Positions 1 to 8,936 are shown, numbered from the stretch's first letter. The stretch is DNA of 64,000 nucleotides from an uncultured Aeriscardovia sp. (GCA_903789535.1 CAIFES010000002.1:124001-188000); one strand, 5' to 3'. Program-made: numbers and translations. Notes: generated by a model not told the origin, from the letters alone.

Positions 1-2
1 AG

Positions 3-539
3 GCGGCCCTCGACGGCCACCCGGCGTGGATCAAGATCAAGGTCAACTCGCTCGTGGACGAGGACACCATCGACGCGCTCTACAGGGCCAGCCAGGCCGG
101 CGTGAAGATCGACTGCGTGGTGCGCGGCATCTGCTGCCTCAAGCCCGGCATCCCGCGGCTTTCCGAGAACATCCGCGTGCACTCCATCCTCGGGCGCTTC
201 CTCGAGCACTCGCGCATCTTTGCCTTCGCCAATTCGAACGGCCCGCAGATCGGCGAGGGCCCGGCGAGCGGCCCGGAGGTGTGGATCGGCTCGGCGGACA
301 TCATGCACCGCAACCTTGATTCGCGCGTCGAGGCGCTCATCCGCATCACCTCGCCCAACCAGATCAAGCAGCTCATCGATTACGTCGATCTGCAGATGAG
401 CGAGAAGACCTCCAGCTGGCATGAGCAGCAGGACGGCTCGTATGTGCGGCACAACACCGACAAGGACGGCAAGGCGCTCCAGGACGCGCAGGTCGTGCTG
501 ATGCGCCGGCGCCGTCACCCGGGCAAGAAGAACGACTGA
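3..539 (+). CDS. ppk1: polyphosphate kinase, C-terminal part (5' end outside window)
   Basis: This is the last 178 residues of a polyphosphate kinase, which makes inorganic polyphosphate from ATP reversibly. The reading frame is open from base 3, so the gene begins upstream. Recognisable PPK1 signatures are KVNSLVDEDTIDALYRAS, the VRGICCLKPGIP segment with its two cysteines, SENIRVHSILGRFLEHSRIF, and WIGSADIMHRNLDSRVE, which belong to the C-terminal phospholipase-D-like catalytic half. The C-terminus carries a short basic tail (MRRRRHPGKKND). A strong hairpin terminator follows six bases after the stop. In other actinobacteria ppk1 lies next to a MutT1-type Nudix gene, as it does here. The assignment is firm; only the missing N-terminus limits it. 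Confidence 0.96.
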   Translation, partial: AALDGHPAWIKIKVNSLVDEDTIDALYRASQAGVKIDCVVRGICCLKPGIPRLSENIRVHSILGRFLEHSRIFAFANSNGPQIGEGPASGPEVWIGSADIMHRNLDSRVEALIRITSPNQIKQLIDYVDLQMSEKTSSWHEQQDGSYVRHNTDKDGKALQDAQVVLMRRRRHPGKKND

Positions 540-544
540 GCAGG

Positions 545-570
545 AAGGCCGGCCCCGTGCCGGCCTTTTT
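545..570 (+). terminator. rho-independent terminator after ppk1
   Basis: A perfect 9-bp stem (AAGGCCGGC with GCCGGCCTT) and a 5-nt loop is followed by a run of T, directly downstream of the ppk1 stop codon. It should separate ppk1 from the Nudix gene. Confidence 0.9.
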
Positions 571-572
571 GC

Positions 573-652
573 TGCCACGAAAGCAGCTGCACGAAAGCAG
601 TTGTCCAAAAGCAACTGTGCAAAAGACCGTGTGATCGATTGTGTGATCGCCG
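573..652. repeat. degenerate 14-bp tandem repeats between ppk1 and the Nudix gene
   Basis: Four successive 14-base units share a core of the type CACGAAAGCAG or CCAAAAGCAA, at 573, 587, 601 and 615. Two 12-base units beginning GTGTGATCG follow at 629 and 641. They fill the gap between the ppk1 terminator and the start of the next gene. No coding function is apparent. Confidence 0.7.
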
Positions 653-708
653 GTATACCACCGGGAACGCAGTAAGATTCCACACTCCGGTCAGGGGAAA
701 GAAGAACG

Positions 709-1947
709 ATGTCGAAGAAAAAGAACGATGACGGCAAGAAGCCTGACGATCTCAAAAACGCCACGGTGATCGAGGCGGCGGGGGCGGTCATCTTCCGCAA
801 CAGGACCGCGCACGCCAATAAGGACAACACCCAGAACAGTACCGAAAACAGCCTCAACAACGGCAACGACGCAACCGGCACCCGCGACGGCGTGGATGAC
901 GCGCCGTCCACCATCGTGCAGGCAGGCGCCGTGGCCGGGCCGGACGGGCTGGAGATCCTGCTCGAACACCGCGCCAAATACGACGACTGGTCCATCCCCA
1001 AAGGCAAGGTCGACCCGCGCGAGTCGCTCGCCCACACCGCCGTGCGCGAGGTGGCAGAGGAGACAGGCGTGCACATCCGCCTCTCCGCCAAGATCGCCGA
1101 GGTGAGGTACCCGCTGCACATGGACGGCTCGGAGGGCGCCCGCGACAAGAAGCACAAGGGCGGCAAGCACCATCGCCACCAGGAGCTGGTCAAGCATGTG
1201 ACGTACTGGGCCGGCGTGCCGATCAGCCAGGAGCAGGCGGACACGCGCGAGCAGCCGTTCGGCCATCCCAATCCGAAGGACAACGAGACCGACCGGCTCG
1301 TCTGGCTCGGTCTGCGCGAGGCACGCGAGCGTCTGAGCTATCCGGATGACCGCAAGGTGCTCGACGCGTTCGCCGACTTCGTCACCGCGGGCGGCGACCA
1401 CGCGGCCACGCTCGTCTTCGTGCGCCACGGCGCCGCCGAGCGGCGCAAGCACTGGTCATGGCAGGAAGAGCTGCGTCCCCTCACACCAAAAGGCGCGGCG
1501 GAGAGCCTCGCCCTCGCGCGCGAGATCGCCTGCTACGCGCCGTCGCACCTCTTCTCCTCGCCATGGCGCCGCTGCCGCCAGAGCCTGGAGGCCTACTCCG
1601 CCCAGAGCGGTATCGCGGTGGAGAATATGCCACAGATGACCGAGGACGCGGCGCTGGCCAATCCGCCCGCGGCGGTGAGCGCACAGGAGGCGCTTGTCGC
1701 GGCCATGGCGGGCCGGGGTCTTTCCGACAGATCCACCGCCGCTGCGGCCGTCTGCCTGCACCGGCCGGTGCTGGGACTGCTGCTGCCGCTTATTGCGGAT
1801 GCCGCGCTCGACCATGACGTGGCCGACCGCGTGCCCGACGAGTCGCCGTGGCTCGCCACCGGCACCGGACTGGCCGTCACGTTCACGCGGCATGAGGGCC
1901 GGCTCGTCGTGCTCGACGCGCATCCCCTCACGCCGGTCGTGTACTGA
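709..1947 (+). CDS. Nudix hydrolase fused to a SixA-type histidine phosphatase (MutT1-like)
   Basis: This 412-residue protein resembles mycobacterial MutT1: an N-terminal Nudix domain joined to a C-terminal histidine-phosphatase domain. The Nudix box is visible as GKVDPRESLAHTAVREVAEE followed by TGV (about residues 100-122). The phosphatase domain begins near residue 230 with VFVRHGAAERR, the RHG motif of the phosphoglycerate-mutase/SixA fold. By analogy with MutT1 it may clean up oxidised nucleotides (8-oxo-dGTP) or diadenosine polyphosphates; that is inference. A hydrophilic insert rich in N, T, S and D (about residues 33-65) interrupts the first Nudix strands, where relatives have a short loop. 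The start has a purine-rich ribosome site (GGGGAAAGAAG). It follows ppk1 but is separated from it by a terminator. Confidence 0.92.
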   Translation: MSKKKNDDGKKPDDLKNATVIEAAGAVIFRNRTAHANKDNTQNSTENSLNNGNDATGTRDGVDDAPSTIVQAGAVAGPDGLEILLEHRAKYDDWSIPKGKVDPRESLAHTAVREVAEETGVHIRLSAKIAEVRYPLHMDGSEGARDKKHKGGKHHRHQELVKHVTYWAGVPISQEQADTREQPFGHPNPKDNETDRLVWLGLREARERLSYPDDRKVLDAFADFVTAGGDHAATLVFVRHGAAERRKHWSWQEELRPLTPKGAAESLALAREIACYAPSHLFSSPWRRCRQSLEAYSAQSGIAVENMPQMTEDAALANPPAAVSAQEALVAAMAGRGLSDRSTAAAAVCLHRPVLGLLLPLIADAALDHDVADRVPDESPWLATGTGLAVTFTRHEGRLVVLDAHPLTPVVY

Positions 1948-2079
1948 GCGACCCGGAAATTCCGGCCCATCCGGATTTATTCCCGTTCTCCTCTCCTTTT
2001 CCTCTGGGCGCACCCGGTGTGTACATCTGTAGATTTGATGCTGACATACCACCAGTCGGGAGAAGAGAAGGAGGGGGTC

Positions 2080-3210
2080 ATGTCGCAGGCGCGATCAGTA
2101 TCGCAACCGTTGTCACACGTCACTGTCAAATCTGGTCCGCGTTCCTGCCATCCCTTACGCGGCCAATCGCTGAAATCGCAGAAATCGGGCGCACCGCAGG
2201 CACCAGGAAAAACCCGCGCCCGCTCGCGCCGCGTTGACCCGCGTCTCATCATCGGCGGGATCCTCGTCACCTTCTTCGTGCTGCTCGCCATTTTCGCCGG
2301 CCCGCTCAGCGCGCTGACCGGCAACGACCCGTACACGCCGCATCGTGAGCTGCTCGACGACAACTCCGTGCCGACCGGCTTTGGCGGCGGCATCAGCGCA
2401 CAGCACTGGTTCGGCGTCACCCCGCTGCGCGGGGCCGACCTGTTCTCCATCGTCGCCTATGGCGCACAGGTCTCGCTGACCATCGGCATCGGCGCCACGG
2501 TCATCTCCATGCTCATCGGCGTGGGCGTCGGCCTGCTCGCCGGCTACTTCCCCGGCGTGGTGGATGCGGTGCTCTCGCGCACGATGGACGTGTTCTTCGG
2601 TTTTCCGTTCCTCATCTTCGCCATCGCGCTCTCGGCGGTTGTGCCGGCGAGCTTCCCGCGCGAGTTGCTGCTCATCCTCGTGCTCGGCTTCTTCGGCTGG
2701 CCCTCCATCGCCCGCCTCATCCGCGGGCAGGTGCTCAGCCTGCGCGGGCGCGACTACACCACCGCCGCGCGGCTGATGGGCGCCTCCACCGGCCACATCC
2801 TCGTCAATGAGCTGCTGCCCGGGCTGCTGCCGCTCATCATCGTCCGGCTCACCCTCGCGCTGCCCGGCCGCATCAGCGCGGAGGCGGCGCTCTCTTTCCT
2901 GGGCGTGGGCATCAACCCGCCCACCCCGAGCTGGGGACGGTCCATCTCCGACGCCGTGGCGTGGGTGATGGTCGACCCGATGTATCTGCTCTTCCCCGGT
3001 CTGGCGCTGTTCCTCGTCACACTCGGTTTCAATCTGCTCGGCGACGGCCTGGCCGACGCGCTCAACCCGCGGGCACGACGCAGGGAGATGGTCGAGGCGA
3101 CGGTCGACAGGACGTCTGGAAAAGCGACAACTGGCACCGTGGGCACCGTGACGGACGGCCACAACGCACGACCGGACAGCCACGACGTACGAGAGGAGGT
3201 GCAGGCATGA
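2080..3210 (+). CDS. peptide ABC transporter permease (DppC/OppC type)
   Basis: An inner-membrane permease of 376 residues for a dipeptide/oligopeptide-type ABC importer. An Arg/Lys-rich cytoplasmic N-terminus of about 50 residues precedes the first membrane helix (IIGGILVTFFVLLAIFAG). The binding-protein-dependent permease domain follows, with the coupling-helix region AARLMGASTGHILVNELLP and the OppC-type ending AALSFLGVGINPPTPSWG. The ATG at 2080 is chosen because a strong AAGGAGGGGG site lies just upstream; an in-frame ATG 63 bases earlier lacks one. It is the first gene of a tight operon, permease C, permease B, binding protein, fused ATPase, an order that differs from the classical dppABCDF. 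Its stop overlaps the next start. Confidence 0.93.
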   Translation: MSQARSVSQPLSHVTVKSGPRSCHPLRGQSLKSQKSGAPQAPGKTRARSRRVDPRLIIGGILVTFFVLLAIFAGPLSALTGNDPYTPHRELLDDNSVPTGFGGGISAQHWFGVTPLRGADLFSIVAYGAQVSLTIGIGATVISMLIGVGVGLLAGYFPGVVDAVLSRTMDVFFGFPFLIFAIALSAVVPASFPRELLLILVLGFFGWPSIARLIRGQVLSLRGRDYTTAARLMGASTGHILVNELLPGLLPLIIVRLTLALPGRISAEAALSFLGVGINPPTPSWGRSISDAVAWVMVDPMYLLFPGLALFLVTLGFNLLGDGLADALNPRARRREMVEATVDRTSGKATTGTVGTVTDGHNARPDSHDVREEVQA

Positions 3211-4205
3211 GGACGCTTCGTTACATCGCCAAGCGCATCGGCGGGGCGATCCTCGTCATCGCCGTCATCATCCTCGCGCTGTTCCTCATCTTCTACACGC
3301 TGCCCTCCGACCCGGCGCAGCTCTCCTGCGGGCGGCCGTGCTCTGCCGACCAGCTCACGCGCGTGAAGGCGTTCATGGGCCTCGACAAGCCGTGGTACCA
3401 GCAGATGGGCGACTATGTGGCCGGCCTGTTCGCCGGGCGCACGTTCGGCACGGGCGCCACCGCCGTGGTGTGCGCCGCGCCGTGCCTTGGCTACTCGTTC
3501 CGCCTGTCCGAACCGGTCACCACGCTCATTGCCGACCGCTTCCCCGTCACCGCCTCCATCGCGCTCGGTGCGGCCGTGCTCTGGCTCATCGTCGGCGTGT
3601 TCACCGGCGTCCTCGCCGCGCGGAAGCAGGGCACATGGGTGGATGACACGCTCATGGGCCTCTCCGCGCTGGGCATCAGCTCGCCGTCCTACCTTGTGGG
3701 GCTGCTCGCCATCTCGCTCTTCGCGCTCAACCTCGGCTGGCTGCCCTCGGGCGGCTACGAGCCGCTCACGCAGGACCCGGGCGGCTGGCTCTACCACCTC
3801 ATCCTGCCGTGGATCGTGCTCGCGCTCATCAACGCGGCGCCGTACACGCGCATCATGCGCACCCAGACGCTGCAGGAGCTCGACCAGGACTACGTGCGCA
3901 CCGCACGCAGCAAGGGCATGCCCGAGGGCCGGGTCATCAGCCGCCACGTGCTGCGCAACGCCTCGCTGCCCATCGTCACGCTTTTCGGCCTCGACCTGGG
4001 CTCGCTGCTCGGCGGCGCGGTACTCACCGAGCGCGTCTTCTCCATGCAGGGCATCGGCATGCTCCTGCTCGACGCGGTCAACAACCTCGATCTGCAGGTG
4101 CTGGTGGGCACCACGCTCTTCGCCGCAGTACTGGTGGTGCTGGCCAACCTCGTGGTCGACATCTGCTATTCGTTCATCGACCCGCGCGTCACGCTCGCCC
4201 GCTGA
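3207..4205 (+). CDS. peptide ABC transporter permease (DppB/OppB type)
   Basis: This 332-residue membrane protein is the second permease of the peptide importer. It starts with the characteristic MRTLRYIAKRIGGAILVI amphipathic start and first helix. The EAA-loop region reads YVRTARSKGMPEGRVISRHV and is followed by the conserved LTERVFSMQGIGMLLLDAV segment of DppB proteins. The periplasmic loop after helix 1 has several cysteines (SCGRPCS and VCAAPC), which is less usual and might form disulfides outside the membrane. The ATG overlaps the TGA of the upstream permease (ATGA), so translation is probably coupled; GAGGAGG lies upstream. The ATG at 3207 is chosen over a longer open frame because both the overlap and the family alignment fit it. 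Confidence 0.94.
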   Translation: MRTLRYIAKRIGGAILVIAVIILALFLIFYTLPSDPAQLSCGRPCSADQLTRVKAFMGLDKPWYQQMGDYVAGLFAGRTFGTGATAVVCAAPCLGYSFRLSEPVTTLIADRFPVTASIALGAAVLWLIVGVFTGVLAARKQGTWVDDTLMGLSALGISSPSYLVGLLAISLFALNLGWLPSGGYEPLTQDPGGWLYHLILPWIVLALINAAPYTRIMRTQTLQELDQDYVRTARSKGMPEGRVISRHVLRNASLPIVTLFGLDLGSLLGGAVLTERVFSMQGIGMLLLDAVNNLDLQVLVGTTLFAAVLVVLANLVVDICYSFIDPRVTLAR

Positions 4206-4220
4206 GAAGGGAGGGGAAAA

Positions 4221-5927
4221 ATGACACGAAATATGACGACGCAAAAAATGGCATCTCTGCCTCAGACACCGCGTCAGAAAATCCGGCGGATCGGCATATC
4301 CGCCCTCGCCATCCTCACCACCTTCGCCCTGTGCGGCTGCGGGACGGGCACTGCCGCAGCCGGAGCTGCCACGACCACGTCGAACACGCTGACCGTGCTG
4401 ACCCAGTCCACCTCCATCAGCCTCGACCCGGCCACAAGTCAGAGCCTGCCCAACACCACCGCGGGCCTCGTCCATCGTCGTCTCAACACATGGAAGATCA
4501 CCGACGACGGGCAGACGAAGGTCGTGCCCGATCTCGCCACCACCACCGGCGTCTCCAGTCAGGGCGGGCGCGTGTGGACGTACACGCTCAAGAAGGGTCT
4601 GCGTTTCAGCAACGGCAAACCCATCACCTCCCGCGACATCAAGTGGGGCATCGAACGCTCCTTCTCCGACTCGTTCACCGGGGGCCTGAGCTACCACAAG
4701 CAGCTGCTCGCCGACACGGCCGGCTATCACGGCCCGTTCACCGGCAAAAGCCTGAAGTCCGTCACCACTCCGGACAGCCGCACCATCGTGTTCCACCTGA
4801 ACACACCGTTCGCCGACTGGCCGTGGGTGGCCTCGCTTGTCTCCTTCGCCCCCGTCCCCTATGGGCAGGGCACGCAGAAGAGCTACGCGAACACGCCCGT
4901 CGCCTCCGGGCCGTACATGGTGCGCAGCAACCAGGCCGGCAAGCAGCTCGTGCTCACCCGCAACCCGTACTGGAGCAAGTCGACCGACCCGGTGCGCTCC
5001 GGCGGCCCTGCACAGGTGGTCTACAAAATGGGCCAGAACCTCACTATCGCCGCCCAGCAGGTGCTGCAGGGCACCGGCGACGGGTCCACGAGCATCCTGG
5101 GCGAGTTCATCCCCACCGCCCAGCGCGTGCAGGCGCTCGGCCAGCCCGCACAGGCAAAACTGCTCAAGACCTCCGGCGACGGCGCGCTCGAATACCTCGC
5201 CATCAACAACCGTCATGTGCGCAGCAGGCTCGTGCGCGAGGCGATCGCCTATGCCACGAGCCGTCGCGACTACCGCACCGCCAAGGGCGGCAAGGCGATG
5301 GGCGGTTATGCCACCACGCTCATCACACCCGGCATCGCCGCACGCAAGAAGTATGACATCTGGAAGGTGCCCGTCGACGGCGACCCCGCCAAGGCACGGC
5401 AGCTGCTCAAGCAGGCCAGGCAGGAGCATCCGCACCTGACGATGATCGCCACGAGCGACCAGTCCGAGCAGGCGAGCGCCATCCAGCATTCGCTCGCGCT
5501 GGCCGGTTTCGACGTGAGCATCCGCACGATGGATTCCGAGGTGTTCAGCGACGCCCGTTCCAACGATAAGGGTGACTACGACCTGCTCATCGCCAGCTGG
5601 CAGCCCGACTTCCCCTCGGCGTACGCCAATATCGCCCCGCTGTTCGATTCCTCGCAGATCGGCGGCGGCAACATGAATCTCGCCCGGTATTCCAACCCGC
5701 GCGTGGATGCGCTCATCCACGAGGCGACCGGCGAGGAAGATACGGCGAGGGCGAACCGGCTGTGGCAGGAGGCGGACCGCACGATCATGGAGGATGTGGC
5801 GGTCGTCCCGCTCATCTACTCGCGCAACACGTTCGTGCACGGCTCGCGTGTGGGCGGCTTCCATATCGGCACATTCCCGGCGTACCCGGATTATCTGTCG
5901 ATGACGATCAGGAAGGAGGGGAAGTGA
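4221..5927 (+). CDS. peptide-binding lipoprotein of the ABC importer (SBP family 5)
   Basis: An extracellular solute-binding protein of 568 residues (DppA/OppA family) that delivers ligand to the two permeases. The N-terminus has a basic stretch (RQKIRRI), a hydrophobic core and a lipobox ALCGC, with Cys40 the likely lipidated residue. After the signal come the family features: SISLDPATSQSLPNTTAGLV, W-x-YTLKKGLRFSNGKPITSRD, ASGPYMVRS, YWSKSTDPV, and near the C-terminus the DLLIASWQPDFPS and PLIYSRNTFVHGS segments. Length is normal for the family. It lies 15 bases after the DppB-type gene with an AAGGGAGGGG site, and its stop overlaps the next start by one base. The natural ligand is unknown; dipeptides or oligopeptides are most likely. 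Confidence 0.93.
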   Translation: MTRNMTTQKMASLPQTPRQKIRRIGISALAILTTFALCGCGTGTAAAGAATTTSNTLTVLTQSTSISLDPATSQSLPNTTAGLVHRRLNTWKITDDGQTKVVPDLATTTGVSSQGGRVWTYTLKKGLRFSNGKPITSRDIKWGIERSFSDSFTGGLSYHKQLLADTAGYHGPFTGKSLKSVTTPDSRTIVFHLNTPFADWPWVASLVSFAPVPYGQGTQKSYANTPVASGPYMVRSNQAGKQLVLTRNPYWSKSTDPVRSGGPAQVVYKMGQNLTIAAQQVLQGTGDGSTSILGEFIPTAQRVQALGQPAQAKLLKTSGDGALEYLAINNRHVRSRLVREAIAYATSRRDYRTAKGGKAMGGYATTLITPGIAARKKYDIWKVPVDGDPAKARQLLKQARQEHPHLTMIATSDQSEQASAIQHSLALAGFDVSIRTMDSEVFSDARSNDKGDYDLLIASWQPDFPSAYANIAPLFDSSQIGGGNMNLARYSNPRVDALIHEATGEEDTARANRLWQEADRTIMEDVAVVPLIYSRNTFVHGSRVGGFHIGTFPAYPDYLSMTIRKEGK

Positions 5928-7786
5928 TGGCGGAAAATCACGATGATTTCGCCCAGCAGGGCGATTCAACCGGTCTGACGGAACAAAACGCCCGGACCCC
6001 GGATAATCAGCCACAGGACTCCCGCCCGATCATCACCGTGCGCGGGATGCACGTCTCCTTCGCCGGGCAGGACGTGACGCACGGCGTGGGTCTCGATCTC
6101 TTCCCGGGGCGTATCACCGCGCTCGTGGGCGAGTCCGGCTCGGGCAAGTCGGTGACGGCGATGGCCCTGCCGCATCTCGACCCCTCCGGCGCCTCGGTGC
6201 GCGGCACGGCCCTGCTGCGCGACGGCGAGACGACCATCGACCTGCTCTCCCCCGACGCGCCGCTGCAGGTGATCCGCGGCGGACGGATCGGCACGATCTT
6301 CCAGGAGCCGATGACCGCGTTCAACCCGCTGCTGACCATCGGCCGGCAGGTGGGCGAGGCGCTCGACTACCACGGCCCGCGTCTTTCGCGCGAACAGAAG
6401 CACGAGCGCGTGCTGGAACAGCTGCGCGAGGTGGGCCTTCCCGACGCGGAGCGAATCGCCCGCTCGCACCCGCATGAGCTCTCGGGCGGCCAGCTGCAGC
6501 GCGCGATGATCGCCATGGCCATCATCAACCGGCCGCAGGTGCTCATCGCCGACGAGCCGACCACCGCGCTCGACGTGACCACGCAGAAGGCCATCCTCGA
6601 TCTGCTGGGGCGCCTCACGCGCGAGCTGGATCTGGCGGTGCTGCTCATCACGCACGACATGGGCGTGGTGTGGCAGGCGGCGGACACGATCTATGTGATG
6701 CACGACGGGCGCATCGTGGAACAAGGGCCGAAGCAGGAGATCTTTGCCCATCCGCACCAGCAGTACACGCGTACGCTGCTCGAGGCGGTGCCGAGGCTGG
6801 ACGTGGCCTCGCTCGAACGGGCGGCGGACACGAACGCGCGCGACTGGGCCCAAGAGAAAAAGACGTGCCGGCATTCGTCGACGGCGGTCTCCGATTCGAC
6901 GGCTCTCGGCGTGGCTGGCACAGCCGGAATTGCTGAGAACGTCGATACCACGGACAAAACCGTCCTGTCTGATACCGCCGGGACGGGCACAGGATCCTCC
7001 TCGCCCAGCACCCCCGCCGTGCTGCGCGTCGAGGACCTTTCCGTGCGCTACGGCCGCGGACGCGCCTCCCGGCAGGCCGTGGAGGACGTGAATCTGACGA
7101 TCGGCGCCGGTGAGACGCTCGCCCTGGTGGGCGAGTCGGGCGCCGGTAAGACGACCATCGCCCGTGCCATCTCCGGGCAGATCCGCCCGACCTCCGGTCG
7201 CGTGCTGCTGGATGGCGTCGATCTCGCCGCCCTGCATGGCAGGAGGCTGCGGCAGACGCGCTCGGACATCGGCTACGTGTTCCAGGACTCCGGCTCGGCG
7301 CTTAACCCCGACAGGACGGCGGGCTGGTCGATCGCCGAACCGCTGCAGGTGCACGGCATGAACGCCGCCGACCGCCACAAGCGCGTGGAAAAGTTGCTCG
7401 GGCAGGTCAGCCTGCCTGCAGAACTTGCCGACCGCTACCCGTTTGAGCTGTCGGGAGGCCAGCGCCAGCGCGTGGGCATCGCCCGCGCCCTCGCGCTGCG
7501 GCCGCGGCTGCTCATCGCCGACGAGCCGACGAGCGCGCTGGATGTGACCGTGCAGAAGCGCGTGCTCGACCTGCTGCACCGGCTGCGGTGCGACTACGGC
7601 TATGCGTGCCTGTTCATCACGCACGATCTGGGCATCGTGCAGGAGGTGGCCGACCGTGTGGCCGTCATCCGCTCCGGGCGCATCGTGGAGCAGGGCCCTA
7701 TGGTGGAGGTGCTCACGCATCCGCACGACGCCTACACGCGCACGCTGCTCGCCGCCTCGCCGACCATCGGCGTGCGGCCCGAATAA
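5927..7786 (+). CDS. fused double ATP-binding protein of the peptide ABC importer (DppD-DppF fusion)
   Basis: One polypeptide of 619 residues carries both nucleotide-binding domains of the importer. Domain 1 has Walker A GESGSGKS (residues 68-75), signature LSGGQLQR, Walker [13 protein letters not shown] and a switch His in LLITHDMG. Domain 2 has Walker A GESGAGKT (about residue 401), [27 protein letters not shown] and FITHDLG. Each ends with the oligopeptide-type tail region ([15 protein letters not shown] and [15 protein letters not shown]). A low-complexity linker rich in S, T, A and D (about residues 300-365) joins them. The start ATG overlaps the stop of the binding-protein gene by one base and has GGAAGGAGGGG upstream. 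Such fusions are known for GsiA and YejF. All catalytic motifs are intact. Confidence 0.95.
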   Translation: MAENHDDFAQQGDSTGLTEQNARTPDNQPQDSRPIITVRGMHVSFAGQDVTHGVGLDLFPGRITALVGESGSGKSVTAMALPHLDPSGASVRGTALLRDGETTIDLLSPDAPLQVIRGGRIGTIFQEPMTAFNPLLTIGRQVGEALDYHGPRLSREQKHERVLEQLREVGLPDAERIARSHPHELSGGQLQRAMIAMAIINRPQVLIADEPTTALDVTTQKAILDLLGRLTRELDLAVLLITHDMGVVWQAADTIYVMHDGRIVEQGPKQEIFAHPHQQYTRTLLEAVPRLDVASLERAADTNARDWAQEKKTCRHSSTAVSDSTALGVAGTAGIAENVDTTDKTVLSDTAGTGTGSSSPSTPAVLRVEDLSVRYGRGRASRQAVEDVNLTIGAGETLALVGESGAGKTTIARAISGQIRPTSGRVLLDGVDLAALHGRRLRQTRSDIGYVFQDSGSALNPDRTAGWSIAEPLQVHGMNAADRHKRVEKLLGQVSLPAELADRYPFELSGGQRQRVGIARALALRPRLLIADEPTSALDVTVQKRVLDLLHRLRCDYGYACLFITHDLGIVQEVADRVAVIRSGRIVEQGPMVEVLTHPHDAYTRTLLAASPTIGVRPE

Positions 7787-7890
7787 AGACGCGGATAACG
7801 CACAGCCGTCACGACACGTCAGGACCAGACGCCACAGACAACGGCAGACGTCCCAGACCCAGACGCACAGACACGAGGAGACGAGGCACA

Positions 7891-8637
7891 GTGACCATCA
7901 GATCCGTCAATCACGCGTACAGCTCCCATCGCACCGGCAGCAGCCGCCCGGCACGGCCGGCACAGCTCTCCGACGACGCACTGGGCCTGCTGGATGGCGG
8001 CGTCGACCCGCAGAAGGTCAGCGAGATGAGCCACACGTCGGCGATGGCCCTGCTCCACCGCGTCCATGCCGAGCAGGATCCGGCGCTCGTCGAGCGCGTG
8101 CTCACGCTCGTGGACACCGAGGGCCTCGATCTCATCGCCGCGCTGTGGGCCAAGTCGGAGCCGGACTCGCTGCCCGGCGTGATGTGGCGGCTCTATCTGC
8201 TGCGCGACTGGATGCGCACCAACCGCGCGGCGCTGCCGCGTTTCTGGCAGCTCGGCGAGCCGGTGGAGGGCGCGGCCTCGGCCATCACCGGCATCGAGGA
8301 GTACCCCACCGCCGATGACATCGCCTCCACTGCCGATTCCATCCTCTCCGGCGCGTTCACCGGCGATTTCGCCGTCGCCCTCGACCGCGCCGCCGTCTTC
8401 CTCGATGTCGTCTGCCGCGGCATGGAGAAGGAGGCCGTCGCCCTGCAGAAACGGGCGGCACAGGACCAGATCGGGCAGGATCAGGCCAGAAGCAACCAGA
8501 CCGCGCAGGACAGGCGGGCACGGCAGGAGCAGACCTCCCGGATCCGTCATCTGCGCGAGTCGGCGGCGCACCTGCTCGAGACGAGCCGCCAGTTCCGTGG
8601 CTGCGCGGATCTGTGGCGCCGCGACAAGCTCGACTGA
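7891..8637 (+). CDS. unknown protein downstream of the peptide transporter
   Basis: I do not recognise this 248-residue protein. It starts with GTG at 7891, preceded by an ACGAGGAGACGAGG ribosome site; the longer open frame upstream runs into the transporter ATPase and is unlikely to be used. The protein looks soluble and mainly helical, with no signal peptide or membrane segment. Middle segments such as SEMSHTSAMALLHRVHAEQ and VMWRLYLLRDWMRTNR are well structured, and a region near residues 185-215 is very rich in Q, D and R. It may be co-transcribed with the peptide importer, about 104 bases away, but nothing in the sequence points to a transport role. Confidence 0.7.
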   Translation: MTIRSVNHAYSSHRTGSSRPARPAQLSDDALGLLDGGVDPQKVSEMSHTSAMALLHRVHAEQDPALVERVLTLVDTEGLDLIAALWAKSEPDSLPGVMWRLYLLRDWMRTNRAALPRFWQLGEPVEGAASAITGIEEYPTADDIASTADSILSGAFTGDFAVALDRAAVFLDVVCRGMEKEAVALQKRAAQDQIGQDQARSNQTAQDRRARQEQTSRIRHLRESAAHLLETSRQFRGCADLWRRDKLD

Positions 8638-8655
8638 CTGCCGAACCCTGCCAAA

Positions 8656-8739
8656 CCGTTTCACACCAGCGTCATACCGTTTCGCGGCAACGTCACACGT
8701 TTCACACCAAATGTCACACTGTTTCGCACCAAACGGTTT
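8656..8739. repeat. four degenerate 21-bp direct repeats (GTTTCRCACC core)
   Basis: Four consecutive 21-base units start at 8656, 8677, 8698 and 8719. Each has CGTTTCACACC or a close variant (CGTTTCGCGGC, TGTTTCGCACC) followed by a GTCAYA-type half. The period equals two helical turns, so the cores face one side of the DNA. They lie 40 bases upstream of a -10-like TAAAAT and the structured RNA candidate. An array of protein-binding sites is plausible but unproven. Confidence 0.65.
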
Positions 8740-8779
8740 TCGCAACGAGCCGAGGCACACCTCTCGTGTGTGTTCCGGC

Positions 8780-8882
8780 TAAAATAGAAAACCGCGTCGG
8801 GTCATTTCATAGCCCCGGGCTCCATTTATTGCCGCTTCGAGCGGCCTTTGCGCCGACTGGCGCTTGATGGCCCGACGCTTTT
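8780..8882 (+). ncRNA. candidate structured small RNA: promoter -10, cloverleaf-like fold, U-run
   Basis: A TAAAAT hexamer at 8780-8785 is followed seven bases later by an 11-bp closing stem. GCGTCGGGTCA at 8794-8804 pairs with TGGCCCGACGC at 8868-8878, including one wobble. Three hairpins sit inside: AGCC/GGCT (8811-8821), GCCGCT/AGCGGC (8831-8845) and GCGCC/GGCGC (8850-8863). TTTT follows the closing stem directly. This is the shape of a small self-terminating RNA or an attenuating leader about 90 nt long. No convincing -35 is visible. I could not match it to a known RNA class. Confidence 0.55.
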
Positions 8883-8936
8883 CTCATCCCGCGTAACCAC
8901 CCGGGCACACACAGACGTCCCGCTAGGCTGATCGGT

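Noticed and set aside
2754-6014. Minus-strand open frame of 1086 codons opposite the peptide transporter genes
   Set aside because: It is a shadow of GC-rich coding DNA. Its product is low-complexity Arg/His/Glu/Gly and matches no family, while the plus strand encodes a complete ABC importer.
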